A stretch of 64,000 nucleotides of DNA from Rossellomorea vietnamensis (GTDB lineage Bacteria > Bacillota > Bacilli > Bacillales > Bacillaceae_B). Location of the stretch: contig NZ_CP104558.1 of NCBI RefSeq assembly GCF_025398035.1, positions 930,001 through 994,000 of the forward strand, read 5' to 3'. Position 1 is the first letter of the stretch, and the number at the start of each line of letters is the position of its first letter. The position numbers and the translations under genes are program-made. The notes below the pieces were generated by a model. It was not told the origin of the DNA. It saw only the letters and a program-made list of their open reading frames with translations, and did not search any database. Positions 17,928 through 27,619 of the stretch are shown in pieces.

Positions 17928-18139
17928 TTTGTATTACCTCCCTCCTGGGGCAGATGAAGCAGATTCACTTTTTGAAAAAAGGTAAGTGAGCGGGAATTGA
18001 CCTCATCCACTGATTCTTTCACAACATACCGTCTACCATTTGTTAATAGAATGGTAGTATCGGGAAATGCTTCGACTGTTTCTATGTATAGGGCATTCAA
18101 CGTAAACGATTTACCATTCAGCCTGGTCAATGTAATCAT
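17924..18139 (-). CDS. swrD: Swarming motility protein SwrD (FlbD family)
   Basis: This 71-residue protein begins MITLTRLNGKSFTLNALYIE, the compact FlbD-type fold. In B. subtilis SwrD (YlzI) increases flagellar power, apparently by raising stator levels. It lies between flgE and fliL and overlaps fliL by 4 bases, the conserved position. No membrane segment or signal was seen. Confidence 0.92.
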   Translation of the reverse strand: MITLTRLNGKSFTLNALYIETVEAFPDTTILLTNGRRYVVKESVDEVNSRSLTFFQKVNLLHLPQEGGNTN

Positions 18140-18195
18140 TCATTTATTGGGAGTGACTGATCTCCTCAGCCACTCCCTTCCTCCCTTTCAAGGAA

Positions 18196-19425
18196 TTAAC
18201 GTTTCAAGTTTACAAGTTCCTGCAGGATTTCATCCGATGTTGTGATGATCCGGGTATTAGCCTGGAATCCACGTTGAGCTGTAATCATCTCGGTGAATTC
18301 TTCGGAAAGGTCTACATTGGACATTTCAAGGGACCCGGACTGAAGGGCTCCACGTCCTTCCCCAGCAACACCCTGGTTTGGAAGGCCGGAGTTATTGGAA
18401 GCCTGGAACAGATTATTACCTGCCTTTGTCAATCCGCCGGGATTAGAGAATGTGGCCAGAGACAGCTGACTCAACACTCTCACTTCCCCGTTTGAAAATA
18501 CTCCATTTACTTCACCGGAAGAACCGATATTGAAGCTTTCAAGATATCCTTCTGAGTTTCCATCAACCGTATCTACATTGGCAGAGGAGGAGCTGTCGAA
18601 CTGAGTGATCTTGGAGAAGTCCAGATCTATATCTTGAGTTGGATTTGCTCCAGTTGAGTTATTTATTGTGATGGCAAAAGGAACATATCCTGAAGCTGGT
18701 GATTGCACTTTTCCGGCATTGTCAAAAGAAATTGTTGTAGTTTCATTAACAGTGACACCCGGTGTCAAACTTGATACAGTGGCCTCCCATTGATTTAAAC
18801 CTGTCTTCTCCATCACGATTTTCAAACTGATGTCCTGCCCCAATGAATCTTTCACTTTTGTCTCTAATTCTACTTGGGTATTATTCGGTGCACTGGACTT
18901 CAAATTCCCATTATAAGTAGCCACACTAGTCGCTTGAGGCGCCATAGTAGTATTAGTATCAATCTTAATATCTGCCGTACCACTCTTATTGACCACTCCT
19001 GCAGCATCAACGGGATACCCTTGAACTAGATTCCCCTGACCCGTCACAAGATTTCCGTTAGAATCCAGGTAAAAGTTCCCGGCACGTGTGTACATTTCGT
19101 TATTTCCCTGTCTCACAACGAAGTATCCATCTCCTGATATGGCGACATCCAATGAGCGTCCGGTAGTTTGAAGACTTCCCTGCGTCTGGATTGTATCGAT
19201 GGATGATAAGGACGATCCAAGCCCTACTTGCTTTGCATTTTGCCCTCCCCGGTTGTCTGTTGCCCTGCTGGCACCGGACACGGTTTGATTCATGAGATCC
19301 TGGAATGTGACCCGTCCTTTTTTATATCCGTACGTATTGACATTGGCGATATTATTACCGATTACATCTAATTTGGTCTGAAAGTTTTTCATTCCACTTA
19401 TACCTGAATACATTGAACGTAGCAT
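18196..19425 (-). CDS. flgE: Flagellar hook protein FlgE
   Basis: This 409-residue rod/hook family protein has the N-terminal motif YSGISGMKNFQTKLDVIGNN (about 6-25) and ANVNTYGYKK. It continues with SGDGYFVV and a FlaE-like middle domain, and ends with the C-terminal helix DLSEEFTEMITAQRGFQANT. It polymerises into the hook after export by the type III system. From memory B. subtilis FlgE is about 264 residues, so this one has a large variable mid-section (about 140-330) rich in N, T and S. Older annotation may call it FlgG, but its place after flgD fits the hook protein. Confidence 0.92.
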   Translation of the reverse strand: MLRSMYSGISGMKNFQTKLDVIGNNIANVNTYGYKKGRVTFQDLMNQTVSGASRATDNRGGQNAKQVGLGSSLSSIDTIQTQGSLQTTGRSLDVAISGDGYFVVRQGNNEMYTRAGNFYLDSNGNLVTGQGNLVQGYPVDAAGVVNKSGTADIKIDTNTTMAPQATSVATYNGNLKSSAPNNTQVELETKVKDSLGQDISLKIVMEKTGLNQWEATVSSLTPGVTVNETTTISFDNAGKVQSPASGYVPFAITINNSTGANPTQDIDLDFSKITQFDSSSSANVDTVDGNSEGYLESFNIGSSGEVNGVFSNGEVRVLSQLSLATFSNPGGLTKAGNNLFQASNNSGLPNQGVAGEGRGALQSGSLEMSNVDLSEEFTEMITAQRGFQANTRIITTSDEILQELVNLKR

Positions 19426-19497
19426 GAATGTTTTCCCCTTTCGTATGTGCTGCTTCAGTCATTCCACAGCATATAGGCTTCCTTCTCGAGGTCCGGC

Positions 19498-19887
19498 CTA
19501 TGAATCGATTAATATGGTTCCATTAATGTTGGTGAATATTTGAGAATTTGCCTCTTCACGGTCCAAAGCGGTGATCACCGTTTGGTTCTTGGCACTTACA
19601 ATCAATGCGGCATCTTTCAGAATAACCAGTGAGTCCTGTACACCCTTATTCTTCGCTTCTTTCACTTTCTCCCCAATCTTTTCCCACGTTTCAGAAGGAA
19701 TAGAGATTCCTCTTTGTTCCATCCTTATTTTCGCATGTTTGCTGATTTGCAATGGAGAGACATCTTTGATCGCCTTATCCAATTGAGTCGCAAATGATGC
19801 AGAAGAGCGGGCAGATCGATTAACTGCTTTACTATGATAATTAGACGTTATGGGTTGCGGTGAGCGGTGAAAGAACGTTTTTTCCAT
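19498..19887 (-). CDS. Small flagellar operon protein (TIGR02530-like)
   Basis: This 129-residue soluble protein has no signal or membrane helix. A basic N-terminus is followed by KHAKIRMEQRGISIP and a C-terminal half (SLVILKDAALIVSAKNQTVITALDRE, read in two parts, then GTILIDS). It matches my memory of the TIGR02530 flagellar operon protein found in many Firmicutes between flgD and flgE; B. subtilis 168 lacks an equivalent here. Function is unknown. Its position suggests a role in hook assembly or cap function, which is inference. It starts 12 bases before flgD ends its own reading, in tight operon spacing. Confidence 0.8.
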   Translation of the reverse strand: MEKTFFHRSPQPITSNYHSKAVNRSARSSASFATQLDKAIKDVSPLQISKHAKIRMEQRGISIPSETWEKIGEKVKEAKNKGVQDSLVILKDAALIVSAKNQTVITALDREEANSQIFTNINGTILIDS

Positions 19888-19898
19888 AAAACCACTCC

Positions 19899-20528
19899 CT
19901 AGGATTCAATTTTTAACAATGCAATACTTGAGATTTTTTCACCTGAATCGGTATGAATCCATATTTGGGAATCCTTCTTCGAAACGGATTGAACGACTCC
20001 GCTCAATTCCCCATCTTCCCCACTCCATGTCACCTTCTTGCCTATTAAGAGGGATGCGCTTACGAGAGATGACTCTCCGCTTCCTGAAGTATTGACTTGA
20101 GAAATATTCCCCGGATTCAAAATCGTGCCATCTTCCATGATGAATTCAACCGAATCACCTTTAAAACGGACACCCTTAACGAGTCCTTGTCCTTCTTGAA
20201 TTTCAGGTACTTCATCTGATTCTGATTCAACAACCTTATGCCAGGTCACTTCTTTCCCTACAAATTGATTATAAGAAATCAGTTGGGTCTGACTTTGTGT
20301 ATCAACGAACTTCTCCATCGTCTTGGTCAGATTGGTCATTTGCTCCAGAGAAGAAAATGTCGCCATTTGTGCGATGAAATCCTTGTCCTGCATGGGGTTC
20401 ATCGGGTCTTGATTTTGCAATTGGGTCATGAGGATTTTAAGGAAATCATCTTTCCCTAAAATATCCCCCCCTGTTTCACGCTTAGCCTGAACGTTGGAAT
20501 ATAGTAAACTGGGATCTATTTTCGTCAT
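19899..20528 (-). CDS. flgD: Flagellar hook cap protein FlgD
   Basis: This 209-residue protein has the conserved N-terminal export and cap region (LGKDDFLKILMTQLQNQDP, then MNPMQDKDFIAQMATFSSLEQM read in two parts). The C-terminal half looks like tandem beta domains (KKVTWSGEDGELSG). It caps the growing hook and directs FlgE polymerisation. It lies 8 bases after fliK and is followed by the small operon gene and flgE. Called ylxG/flgD in B. subtilis. Confidence 0.95.
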   Translation of the reverse strand: MTKIDPSLLYSNVQAKRETGGDILGKDDFLKILMTQLQNQDPMNPMQDKDFIAQMATFSSLEQMTNLTKTMEKFVDTQSQTQLISYNQFVGKEVTWHKVVESESDEVPEIQEGQGLVKGVRFKGDSVEFIMEDGTILNPGNISQVNTSGSGESSLVSASLLIGKKVTWSGEDGELSGVVQSVSKKDSQIWIHTDSGEKISSIALLKIES

Positions 20529-20536
20529 GTCATCAC

Positions 20537-21802
20537 CTATATTTCAGTATTTACGAGATAATCTTTGAAGGACTGAGTCTCCTCTTCATGGGTCGATTGG
20601 GATTGATCGGATTGTTTATGCTGATGGGACCCCTGACCGGATTGTCCTTTATGCTGACGCTCAGTTTCCGAGAATGCCTGTGATATTTCAATCTTCTCAA
20701 CGTTCAGGTTCTGGGCACTGAAAGCATGTTTCAATCCATGAATTTGTGAATCCAGCATTTCTTTCGCACCTGTGGTTGAAGCAAGGATCTTCGCTGTCAT
20801 GACCCCATTCTGCTGCAATAATTCAATCCTTATTGAACCCAATTGTTCTGGATACAGTTTAATCAGCAGCTTACTCATATTTGGTTGGGATATCATATTC
20901 GATTTACCCAGGATATTATGAAATTCTTTAACAAATTGCTCGTATTGAAGGGAGCGGCCGGTCGATGGCAGATTCATTGAAAAGGTTTCAGCCTTGGGCA
21001 GAACAAAATGAAGATTCGTTCCTTGAACCGGTTGAATTCCTTTCTTTTCGGCCGTGGAGCCATGCATATCAGGATTCTGATTCATCGTTTCTTCAGGTAC
21101 CCGGCGCGTATAGGCTTCTCGCAGAATCCTTGACCAGTCACCTGACGTTTGTTGAAGTTTTGGTATGGTACCCTCTAACCCGGATTGAATATTCTTCACC
21201 AATTCTTTTACCTCTGCTGCTTTCGATGAATCTGTGACATGCATATCACGATTACGAGCAAAAAGGTCCAATACCTTTGCCAATTTGACGACGCCTTCTA
21301 TTTGACCCTGGCCATTTAATTCTTTCAAATAATTTTCTACAGAAGACTTTCCGGCCTTGGTATCCTTTGTAAGAGCGGACTGTAATAGTTGAAGTGTACC
21401 AATAAGGTCTTCATAAACATCCTCAACCTGCTCCGGATCGACAGGTGATCCCGTTCCCACCATGACTGACTTCAATTCGGAAAAAAGTGTTTTGATTCCA
21501 TCAGTACTTATGCCAAGAATGTCTGCAATCTGATTAACATCAAGTTCTTTCACTTTTGAGAGTTGATCCAACTGCTCTTGAGTGAGGCCGAGATCCTCCA
21601 GTTTGCCAGCTTCCAGGATCGCTTCAAGATTTACGAGAAAGGACGGGGCATCCACTGATTTGACTTCCTTCAATTCACTGCTTTGGTTGGCGACAAACCC
21701 CAAAAGATGCTGTGAAAAGCCCGTTTCTTTTTTGGGAAGATTCCCTTCCTTATACAGGGGTGATGCAGCGTTTACCCTTTGTGTAGCGATTCCGATTTCC
21801 AT
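20537..21802 (-). CDS. fliK: Flagellar hook-length control protein FliK
   Basis: This 421-residue protein has a long, poorly conserved N-terminal half and a C-terminal Flg_hook domain (LIKLYPEQLGSIRIELLQQN, about 325-344, through LNVEKIEIS). A Q/H/S-rich tail follows. FliK measures hook length and triggers the FlhB switch from hook to filament export. It lies between ylxF and flgD. A second FliK-like protein, ylqG, is encoded at 40753-42498. Confidence 0.93.
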   Translation of the reverse strand: MEIGIATQRVNAASPLYKEGNLPKKETGFSQHLLGFVANQSSELKEVKSVDAPSFLVNLEAILEAGKLEDLGLTQEQLDQLSKVKELDVNQIADILGISTDGIKTLFSELKSVMVGTGSPVDPEQVEDVYEDLIGTLQLLQSALTKDTKAGKSSVENYLKELNGQGQIEGVVKLAKVLDLFARNRDMHVTDSSKAAEVKELVKNIQSGLEGTIPKLQQTSGDWSRILREAYTRRVPEETMNQNPDMHGSTAEKKGIQPVQGTNLHFVLPKAETFSMNLPSTGRSLQYEQFVKEFHNILGKSNMISQPNMSKLLIKLYPEQLGSIRIELLQQNGVMTAKILASTTGAKEMLDSQIHGLKHAFSAQNLNVEKIEISQAFSETERQHKGQSGQGSHQHKQSDQSQSTHEEETQSFKDYLVNTEI

Positions 21803-21833
21803 TTATTCACCTCCTTTAAAGAAATAAAACGGA

Positions 21834-22424
21834 TCATTCCTCCGCTGATAGGAGACTTGTGTATCTTGCAGCATCCTTTGGCGGCATCTTTTCTAAAATG
21901 TCTGCCAGCGTATCTGGCTTTATAGTTGAAAGGATCTTCATCGCCTCTTCATCTTCCATGTTCATGAGAACCGGGGCGGCGCTTTTCGCAGACATCGCTT
22001 CAAAGGTATTGACTACCTCCTTAAAAGCCCGTTTGTTGTCTTCACCAATCTGCCTTAATTCATTCATTTCTTCCTTCTGTTGCTGGATGGTTGCCTGAAG
22101 TTGCTCGTTGTCACTGTCTTTTTTATCCATCTCACTTTGAAGCTGGGCTATTTTGGCTTCTTGATCTTCTATCGATGCGTTTAATGAAATAATTCTCTCT
22201 TGTAATTGTTTCCTGTCCTCTCCATCATCTGAAGGGATGACCTTTGCCAAAAGAGGAATTTCCGACCCTAGTGATTGCGCTTTTTCAAAGATATTGATCC
22301 CCGCAAACGTCATGATGACCAGAGCGAAGGTGATAGCAAACAAGAGAGGAATGACGATGATAAAAATGAATCTTTGAAAACGATTATGCGAATCTTTCTT
22401 TTCCTCTTCGATTACCTTTGCCAT
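21834..22424 (-). CDS. ylxF: Flagellar membrane protein YlxF with MgtE_N-like domain
   Basis: This 196-residue protein has an N-terminal membrane helix (about 20-45), a long coiled coil (about 75-140) and a C-terminal MgtE N-domain-like region (EEAMKILSTIKPDTLADILEKM, read in two parts, then PPKDAARYTSLL). The layout resembles MotE, a chaperone for the stator protein MotC in some bacteria. In Bacillus its role is unclear. It sits between fliJ and fliK. Identification rests on position and layout. Confidence 0.85.
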   Translation of the reverse strand: MAKVIEEEKKDSHNRFQRFIFIIVIPLLFAITFALVIMTFAGINIFEKAQSLGSEIPLLAKVIPSDDGEDRKQLQERIISLNASIEDQEAKIAQLQSEMDKKDSDNEQLQATIQQQKEEMNELRQIGEDNKRAFKEVVNTFEAMSAKSAAPVLMNMEDEEAMKILSTIKPDTLADILEKMPPKDAARYTSLLSAEE

Positions 22425-22428
22425 GAAA

Positions 22429-22875
22429 TCACCTAACTCCCCGTTTCAAATATTGAACAACCGACACTTCGTCTAACTGCTTATTTTCCATCGATTGGAT
22501 GTTTTGAAGAAACCGCTCTAAATCTTTTTCCTTCATCTTTTCATACTTTTTTACTTCTACATTCATATCAATCAGTTTTTCTTCATACCAATTCATCCGA
22601 TTCCTCGCTTGGATCACTAGATCCTGAAAATAAGAGATGGTCTTTTCAAGATTAGTGATGAACTGTTGATGATGACGGATATCCTGGACAGATAAGCCCC
22701 CCTGTAATTTACTCTCCTGATGGAGCTCCAGGGTTTCTTTCTTTTTCAAACATTCATATAGCTTACCCGCAACTGTTTCAAACTTTTCTATGGAACCCCT
22801 GTACATTTCCTGGACTTCATCTTTCTCTTTTTCTTTCAATGTTAAAATTCGTTGGAATTTATATTGATAACTCAT
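22429..22875 (-). CDS. fliJ: Flagellar export chaperone FliJ
   Basis: This 148-residue, almost wholly helical coiled-coil protein starts MSYQYKFQRILTLKEKEKDE. FliJ forms the central stalk of the FliI ATPase and links it to FlhA. I chose the ATG at 22875 because GGTGG lies about 9 bases upstream; an earlier ATG at 22884 overlaps the fliI stop as ATGA and is also possible. It lies between fliI and ylxF. Confidence 0.92.
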   Translation of the reverse strand: MSYQYKFQRILTLKEKEKDEVQEMYRGSIEKFETVAGKLYECLKKKETLELHQESKLQGGLSVQDIRHHQQFITNLEKTISYFQDLVIQARNRMNWYEEKLIDMNVEVKKYEKMKEKDLERFLQNIQSMENKQLDEVSVVQYLKRGVR

Positions 22876-22880
22876 TCGGA

Positions 22881-24200
22881 TCATCCACCTTTTTCCGATA
22901 GCTTGATAAGCTCTTCAACACTCGAGGGTAGAGAAATCTGTTCGTAGACACCCTGCTTCAGGAAGGAGATGATTCCCGGATAATAGTTGATGGCTTCATC
23001 CACTTCACGGGAGGTCCCTTTTTTGTATGCCCCTATTTGAATCAAATCTTCTGAGTTCATATAGGTACTCAATAACTCTCTTATTCTTGTGGCAGCTTGT
23101 AGATGTTCTTTAGATGCGAGGTGGTTCATTAACCGGCTGACACTCTTCAGGATATTGATGGCAGGATATTGGCCGCGATTCGAAATCTGACGGTCGAGAA
23201 CGATATGACCGTCGAGTATCCCCCTCACTGTGTCTGAAATAGGTTCGTTCAAATCATCACCATCTACGAGAACGGTATAAAATGCCGTAATGCTTCCATG
23301 GAGGTTTGTTCCTGTTCTCTCGAGCAGCTTAGGTAAAATAGCGAAAACGGAAGGAGTATACCCTTTGGTTGTTGGCGGTTCCCCTACTGCCAACCCGATT
23401 TCCCTCTGTGCCATGGCTACCCGGGTGGCAGAATCCATCATCAGCATGACGTTCATGCCTTTATCACGGAAATATTCCGCAATCGCTGTTGCCGTAAAGG
23501 CGCCTTTAATTCTCATGAGGGCAGGCTGGTCGGATGTGGCAGCCACTACAATCGTTCTCTGCAATCCTTCTTCACCTAAATCTCTTTCAATGAATTCTCT
23601 TACTTCCCGTCCGCGTTCCCCTACCAATGCGATGACGTTTAAATCGGCTTTCGTGTTTCTGGCGATCATTCCAAGTAATGTGCTTTTCCCCACACCACTT
23701 CCGGCAAAGATACCCACCCTTTGCCCTTTACCGACGGTCAGCATGCTGTCGATGGCTTTTACGCCAACTTCCATTTTTTCATCAATGGGAGGTCTTGATA
23801 GCGGATTGGGTGGTTCCTGTTCTGTATAGGCAGTGCTTAATCCAGAAGGTAATTGACTTCCATCAAGGGGATGACCCAGGGAATCTATCACCTTACCAAT
23901 TAGAGATGGCCCGATTTTGATTTCCAATGGTTTTGCCGTTGCTTCGACTAAACTGCCTGGTGATATATCCTGCATATTGGTATATGGCATAAGGATGACC
24001 AAATCATCATTAAACCCGACGACTTCTGCTTGTATCACTTTCTGTTTGCCACGGGAGAGAATATGGATATGACATACTTCACCTACAGAGCTTTCAGGAC
24101 CTTGGGACTCGATCATCAACCCGACTACCCGTTTCACTTTCCCGAACTTCTTGAATGTCGGGATATGGGGGATCTGAGAGATAAGATCTGCTGCTTTCAT
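22881..24200 (-). CDS. fliI: Flagellum-specific ATPase FliI
   Basis: This 439-residue ATPase of the F1-beta family energises flagellar protein export. It has Walker A GIFAGSGVGKSTL (about 162-174), the loop GERGREVREF, Walker B MLMMDSATR and the signature DSMLTVGKGQRVG upstream. It works with FliH (regulator) and FliJ (stalk), whose genes flank it. It overlaps fliH by 4 bases. Length is typical. Confidence 0.97.
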   Translation of the reverse strand: MKAADLISQIPHIPTFKKFGKVKRVVGLMIESQGPESSVGEVCHIHILSRGKQKVIQAEVVGFNDDLVILMPYTNMQDISPGSLVEATAKPLEIKIGPSLIGKVIDSLGHPLDGSQLPSGLSTAYTEQEPPNPLSRPPIDEKMEVGVKAIDSMLTVGKGQRVGIFAGSGVGKSTLLGMIARNTKADLNVIALVGERGREVREFIERDLGEEGLQRTIVVAATSDQPALMRIKGAFTATAIAEYFRDKGMNVMLMMDSATRVAMAQREIGLAVGEPPTTKGYTPSVFAILPKLLERTGTNLHGSITAFYTVLVDGDDLNEPISDTVRGILDGHIVLDRQISNRGQYPAINILKSVSRLMNHLASKEHLQAATRIRELLSTYMNSEDLIQIGAYKKGTSREVDEAINYYPGIISFLKQGVYEQISLPSSVEELIKLSEKGG

Positions 24201-24970
24201 TCAACATCACCTTCAAGAAGGTGGTGGAGCTTCAGCTTCAATTCTTTCAATTGAGAATCCACACTGACAATGACCCGCCCTTGATTCGTCTCAATGTAGC
24301 ATTCCTCAGGGAGAAGGTCATCGTTTGCATAGATGAAACATTGAATATCAGTTGGGAACATGACTTCGAGTTCAGACTTGTTCTCAGCAAGAAGCTTATG
24401 TCTCGTTGGATGCACATGTATCTGGATATGAGGCAGATCCCTCACTTCCTTAAGCCCCCGTTCCACGATGGAAAGGAATAGATCAGGTTCATCCTTCAAT
24501 TTTTGATTCATGATTTTCCCGGCACATGCTATCCCAAGATCTATAATGACTTTCTCTGCCCTTTGGATGTAACCCTCATACTGTTTCCTGTTGCTCTCCG
24601 TAATCTCGTTTGCTTCCTGCAGTTTGTTCTCATATTCCTGGTAGCCTTTCTTTCTGCCTTCTTCCTCACCTTGCAGGAATCCGGCATTATATGCCTCTTG
24701 CATAAGCTGCTCCCGTTCTGTTATCCATCTTTCTTTATCAAGTAACAACCTTTCTTCTTCGCGACGAATCTCCTTATTTGCTTCCCGGATGATTCGTTCT
24801 GCTTCAATGGTCGCTTGCTCTATGATTTGATCTCTTCGAAAAGAGGCACTCCCTATTAACCTATCTTCCTCCGGGGATGCTTCTTCAACCCTCTTCATTC
24901 TCTTAAGAGAGATTACTTTCCCGTTGTCTTCAATAGATTGAGCTACGGTAGACTTTATGATCCTAGACAA
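24197..24970 (-). CDS. fliH: Flagellar export regulator FliH
   Basis: FliH binds FliI and anchors it to the C-ring. The sequence has a long charged coiled coil (about 50-120, many E and R) and a C-terminal domain resembling the V/F-type ATPase peripheral stalk (AEKVIIDLGIACAGKIMNQ, then GRVIVSVDSQLKELK). I chose a TTG start (SRIIKST follows) at 24970, 257 residues, preceded by GGAGG at about 10 bases and overlapping fliG by 8. A longer frame reaches 25009 inside fliG. The start is the least certain part. Confidence 0.88.
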   Translation of the reverse strand: MSRIIKSTVAQSIEDNGKVISLKRMKRVEEASPEEDRLIGSASFRRDQIIEQATIEAERIIREANKEIRREEERLLLDKERWITEREQLMQEAYNAGFLQGEEEGRKKGYQEYENKLQEANEITESNRKQYEGYIQRAEKVIIDLGIACAGKIMNQKLKDEPDLFLSIVERGLKEVRDLPHIQIHVHPTRHKLLAENKSELEVMFPTDIQCFIYANDDLLPEECYIETNQGRVIVSVDSQLKELKLKLHHLLEGDVE

Positions 24971-25976
24971 TGATATCGTCTCCTCCACCACGGGCAATGA
25001 TGATTTCACCTGAATCCTCTAACCTTCTAATAACTGCTACAATCCGTGACTGAGCTTCTTCAACATCCCGTAATCGGACCGGACCCATGAATTCCATTTC
25101 TTCTTTAAGGGTCTCAACCATCCGGTTCGACATGTTTCTGAATACCACTTCTTTCACTTCATCACTTGACACTTTAAGTGAGAGAAGCAGATCTTCATTA
25201 TCACAATCCCTGATCACACGCTGGATGGAACGGCCATCGAGTGTGACAATATCTTCAAATACAAACATTCTCTTCTTGATTTCTTCGGCTAATTCCGGAT
25301 CTTGGATCTCCAAGGCATCAAGTATCGTCTTCTCTGTTGAACGATCTACCCCGTTCAATACTTCCACTACCGCTTCCACCCCGCCGGTTTGTGTATAATC
25401 CTGTGTGACGGTCGCCGAAAGCTTTCTTTCAAGGATCGCTTCCACCTCACTGATCACTTCAGGAGAGGTTCCATCCATCACCGCAATCCTCCTTGCGATA
25501 TCTGCCTGGACTTCCTGAGGAAGCTCTGAAAGTATCTGACCTGCTTGTTGAGGGTCAAGATAAGATAGAATCAATGCAATCGTTTGAGGATGTTCATTCT
25601 GGATGAAGTTAAGAATTTGAGCTGCATCGGCTCTTCTTGCAAAGTCAAAGGGTTTGACCTGTAAGGAAGAGGTCAGGCGATTAATGATCGCTGTAGCCTG
25701 CTCAGATCCAAGAGCCTTCTCCAGGACCGTCTTCGCATAGCCGATCCCACCCTGTGAGATATAGTCCTGTGCAATGGCGATTTGATGAAATTCCTCTAAA
25801 ATATCTTCCTTAGCTTCCGTTTCTACCTTCTTCACTCCAGAAATCTCTAATGTTAATTTCTCGATATCTTCTTCTGACAAATGCTTGTATACGGATGCTG
25901 ATACATCTGGACCAAGAGAGATCAGGAGGATGGCCGCCTTTTGTTTACCTGTTAAACCTTTCTCTCTTCTAACCAT
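24963..25976 (-). CDS. fliG: Flagellar motor switch protein FliG
   Basis: This 337-residue C-ring protein contacts the MS-ring protein FliF and generates torque against the stators. The start is MVRREKGLTGKQKAAILLIS, where the second of two ATGs has ideal spacing (7 bases) from GGAGG. The middle contains EHPQTIALILSYLDPQQAG. The C-terminal torque helix has the charged residues seen in KKRMFVFEDIVTLDGRSIQR, read through DCDNEDLL. It lies between fliF and fliH. Length equals B. subtilis within a residue. Confidence 0.97.
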   Translation of the reverse strand: MVRREKGLTGKQKAAILLISLGPDVSASVYKHLSEEDIEKLTLEISGVKKVETEAKEDILEEFHQIAIAQDYISQGGIGYAKTVLEKALGSEQATAIINRLTSSLQVKPFDFARRADAAQILNFIQNEHPQTIALILSYLDPQQAGQILSELPQEVQADIARRIAVMDGTSPEVISEVEAILERKLSATVTQDYTQTGGVEAVVEVLNGVDRSTEKTILDALEIQDPELAEEIKKRMFVFEDIVTLDGRSIQRVIRDCDNEDLLLSLKVSSDEVKEVVFRNMSNRMVETLKEEMEFMGPVRLRDVEEAQSRIVAVIRRLEDSGEIIIARGGGDDIIV

Positions 25977-25987
25977 GTTCATTCCTC

Positions 25988-27586
25988 CTAATCCTCTGCT
26001 AACCAGGTGCGTAACAGTTTTGCAAATTCTTCCGGTTTATCTTTAGCCATTTTTTCCAGCTGCTTACGGCGAATCGAACCTTCTGTCTCTTCTTTAGGTT
26101 CAATATCCGGGATCTGGACCGGCTCTCTTGTTTCTTCATATTCCATTTCTTCAATCGATTCTTTCTTTCTGGAACGTAATAAGAAAAATACTAAAAGAAG
26201 AATCACTACAAGGAGAATGCCACCCACAACATATGTCCACCATGGCAGGACAGGCTTCTCTTCAGATGCAACATCCACTTTCCCATTGAACGGCTGAACC
26301 GAGACGACTACTTTTTCTGCAATCGCGTCATCCGTGAGTTCAGGGTTCGCTTCCTTATCAATGGACGTGCGTACGATCGTGGATAATACTTGACGTATAT
26401 CATCGACCCTATTCTGTGGTAAGGACGATTCTTTTTCGGGATCAGGCGGTTCTACCATGACCTGTATCCCAAGGTCCCTAATCTTGTAAGGACTTTCTAC
26501 AATCTCTTTTTTGATCCGGTTGACTTCATTATTAATGGTTTCTTCCATCCGTTCATAGTCACCATTCGATTCTGAACTGGAGCCGTATGTAACACCGCTG
26601 TTTGTCGGTTCGTTGGCATCCCCGGCCCCTGGTGTCCCTCCAGGAGCAGCACCTTCACCGGAGAACGTTTCTGTTATCCGCTGAGCACTGACTGCGATCC
26701 CCTCCATATTTTCTTCATCGACAGGAGTCACAATGTTTTCTTCGCGGTTTTCCTGGGTAAAGTCAATATCAGTTGTGACGGAAACCACTACCTTATTAAA
26801 GCCGATCAGCGTACCGAGCATATTTTGAACCTGACGTTGAATATCACGCTCGACTTCTTTCTTTACATTCATTTGCTGGGCAAAATTTCCGCTTCCCGTT
26901 GAATTATTTTGAGATTCTAAATCAAAGTACTCAAAATATTGATTCATGATGGCGATATTCTCAGTAGGAAGGTCTGGAACACTTTTCGAAACAAGATGAT
27001 AAAGTGATTTGATTTGCTTTTGATCAAATGTGAAACCCGGCTTCGTATCCAGGACAATGGAGGCAGATGCATTTTGCACATCATCATTTAGGAAAATCTG
27101 TTTTTCAGGAAGATTGATCATGACCTTTGCATCCTGGATCCCGTCAATACCCTTCATCAAATTGGCTAATTCCGTTTGCATGGCGTCCAATTTCATGACG
27201 TTGAACTCATTATCGGTCATACCGAATCCGGCATTCTGACTGAAGAAAGAATAGTCGATGCTCCCAGAGTTAGGTATCCCCTCTGCAGCCAGTTCAACTT
27301 TCAGTGTATCCACCTGCTCTTTAGGGACCATGATGGTCGATCCACTATCGGTAATTTCCGAGGGGATCCCCCTGCCATCCAGATTTTCTTTGATGGTTCC
27401 CGTTTCAGAAGGTGACAAATTACTATATAAGGGTTCGAGAGTCGTCCTCGTTGAAAAATAACTAACCGCACTGATCAGGATGACGGCAATCAGAAAGATG
27501 GCTCCCATGCTGATTTTTTGTTTTTTTGTTCTACTTGTCCAATAAGTCTTTATTTGCTCTGTATATTTCTTAAACGATTCATTCAT
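25988..27586 (-). CDS. fliF: Flagellar MS-ring protein FliF
   Basis: This 532-residue membrane protein forms the MS-ring, the base on which the flagellum is built. It has a first membrane helix (about 28-46), ring-building domains (including LYSNLSPSETGTIKENL and the AKVMINLPEKQIF stretch), and a disordered G/N/S-rich region (about 310-345). A second membrane helix follows (about 448-467), then a cytosolic tail that binds FliG. It lies after fliE and before fliG. Confidence 0.97.
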   Translation of the reverse strand: MNESFKKYTEQIKTYWTSRTKKQKISMGAIFLIAVILISAVSYFSTRTTLEPLYSNLSPSETGTIKENLDGRGIPSEITDSGSTIMVPKEQVDTLKVELAAEGIPNSGSIDYSFFSQNAGFGMTDNEFNVMKLDAMQTELANLMKGIDGIQDAKVMINLPEKQIFLNDDVQNASASIVLDTKPGFTFDQKQIKSLYHLVSKSVPDLPTENIAIMNQYFEYFDLESQNNSTGSGNFAQQMNVKKEVERDIQRQVQNMLGTLIGFNKVVVSVTTDIDFTQENREENIVTPVDEENMEGIAVSAQRITETFSGEGAAPGGTPGAGDANEPTNSGVTYGSSSESNGDYERMEETINNEVNRIKKEIVESPYKIRDLGIQVMVEPPDPEKESSLPQNRVDDIRQVLSTIVRTSIDKEANPELTDDAIAEKVVVSVQPFNGKVDVASEEKPVLPWWTYVVGGILLVVILLLVFFLLRSRKKESIEEMEYEETREPVQIPDIEPKEETEGSIRRKQLEKMAKDKPEEFAKLLRTWLAED

Positions 27587-27619
27587 TACAATCCTCCGGT
27601 ACTCGACTGCATGAGCCTA

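Noticed and set aside
23290..23829. Plus-strand open frame of about 179 codons opposite fliI
   Set aside because: Antisense to the conserved ATPase core of FliI; no family resemblance.
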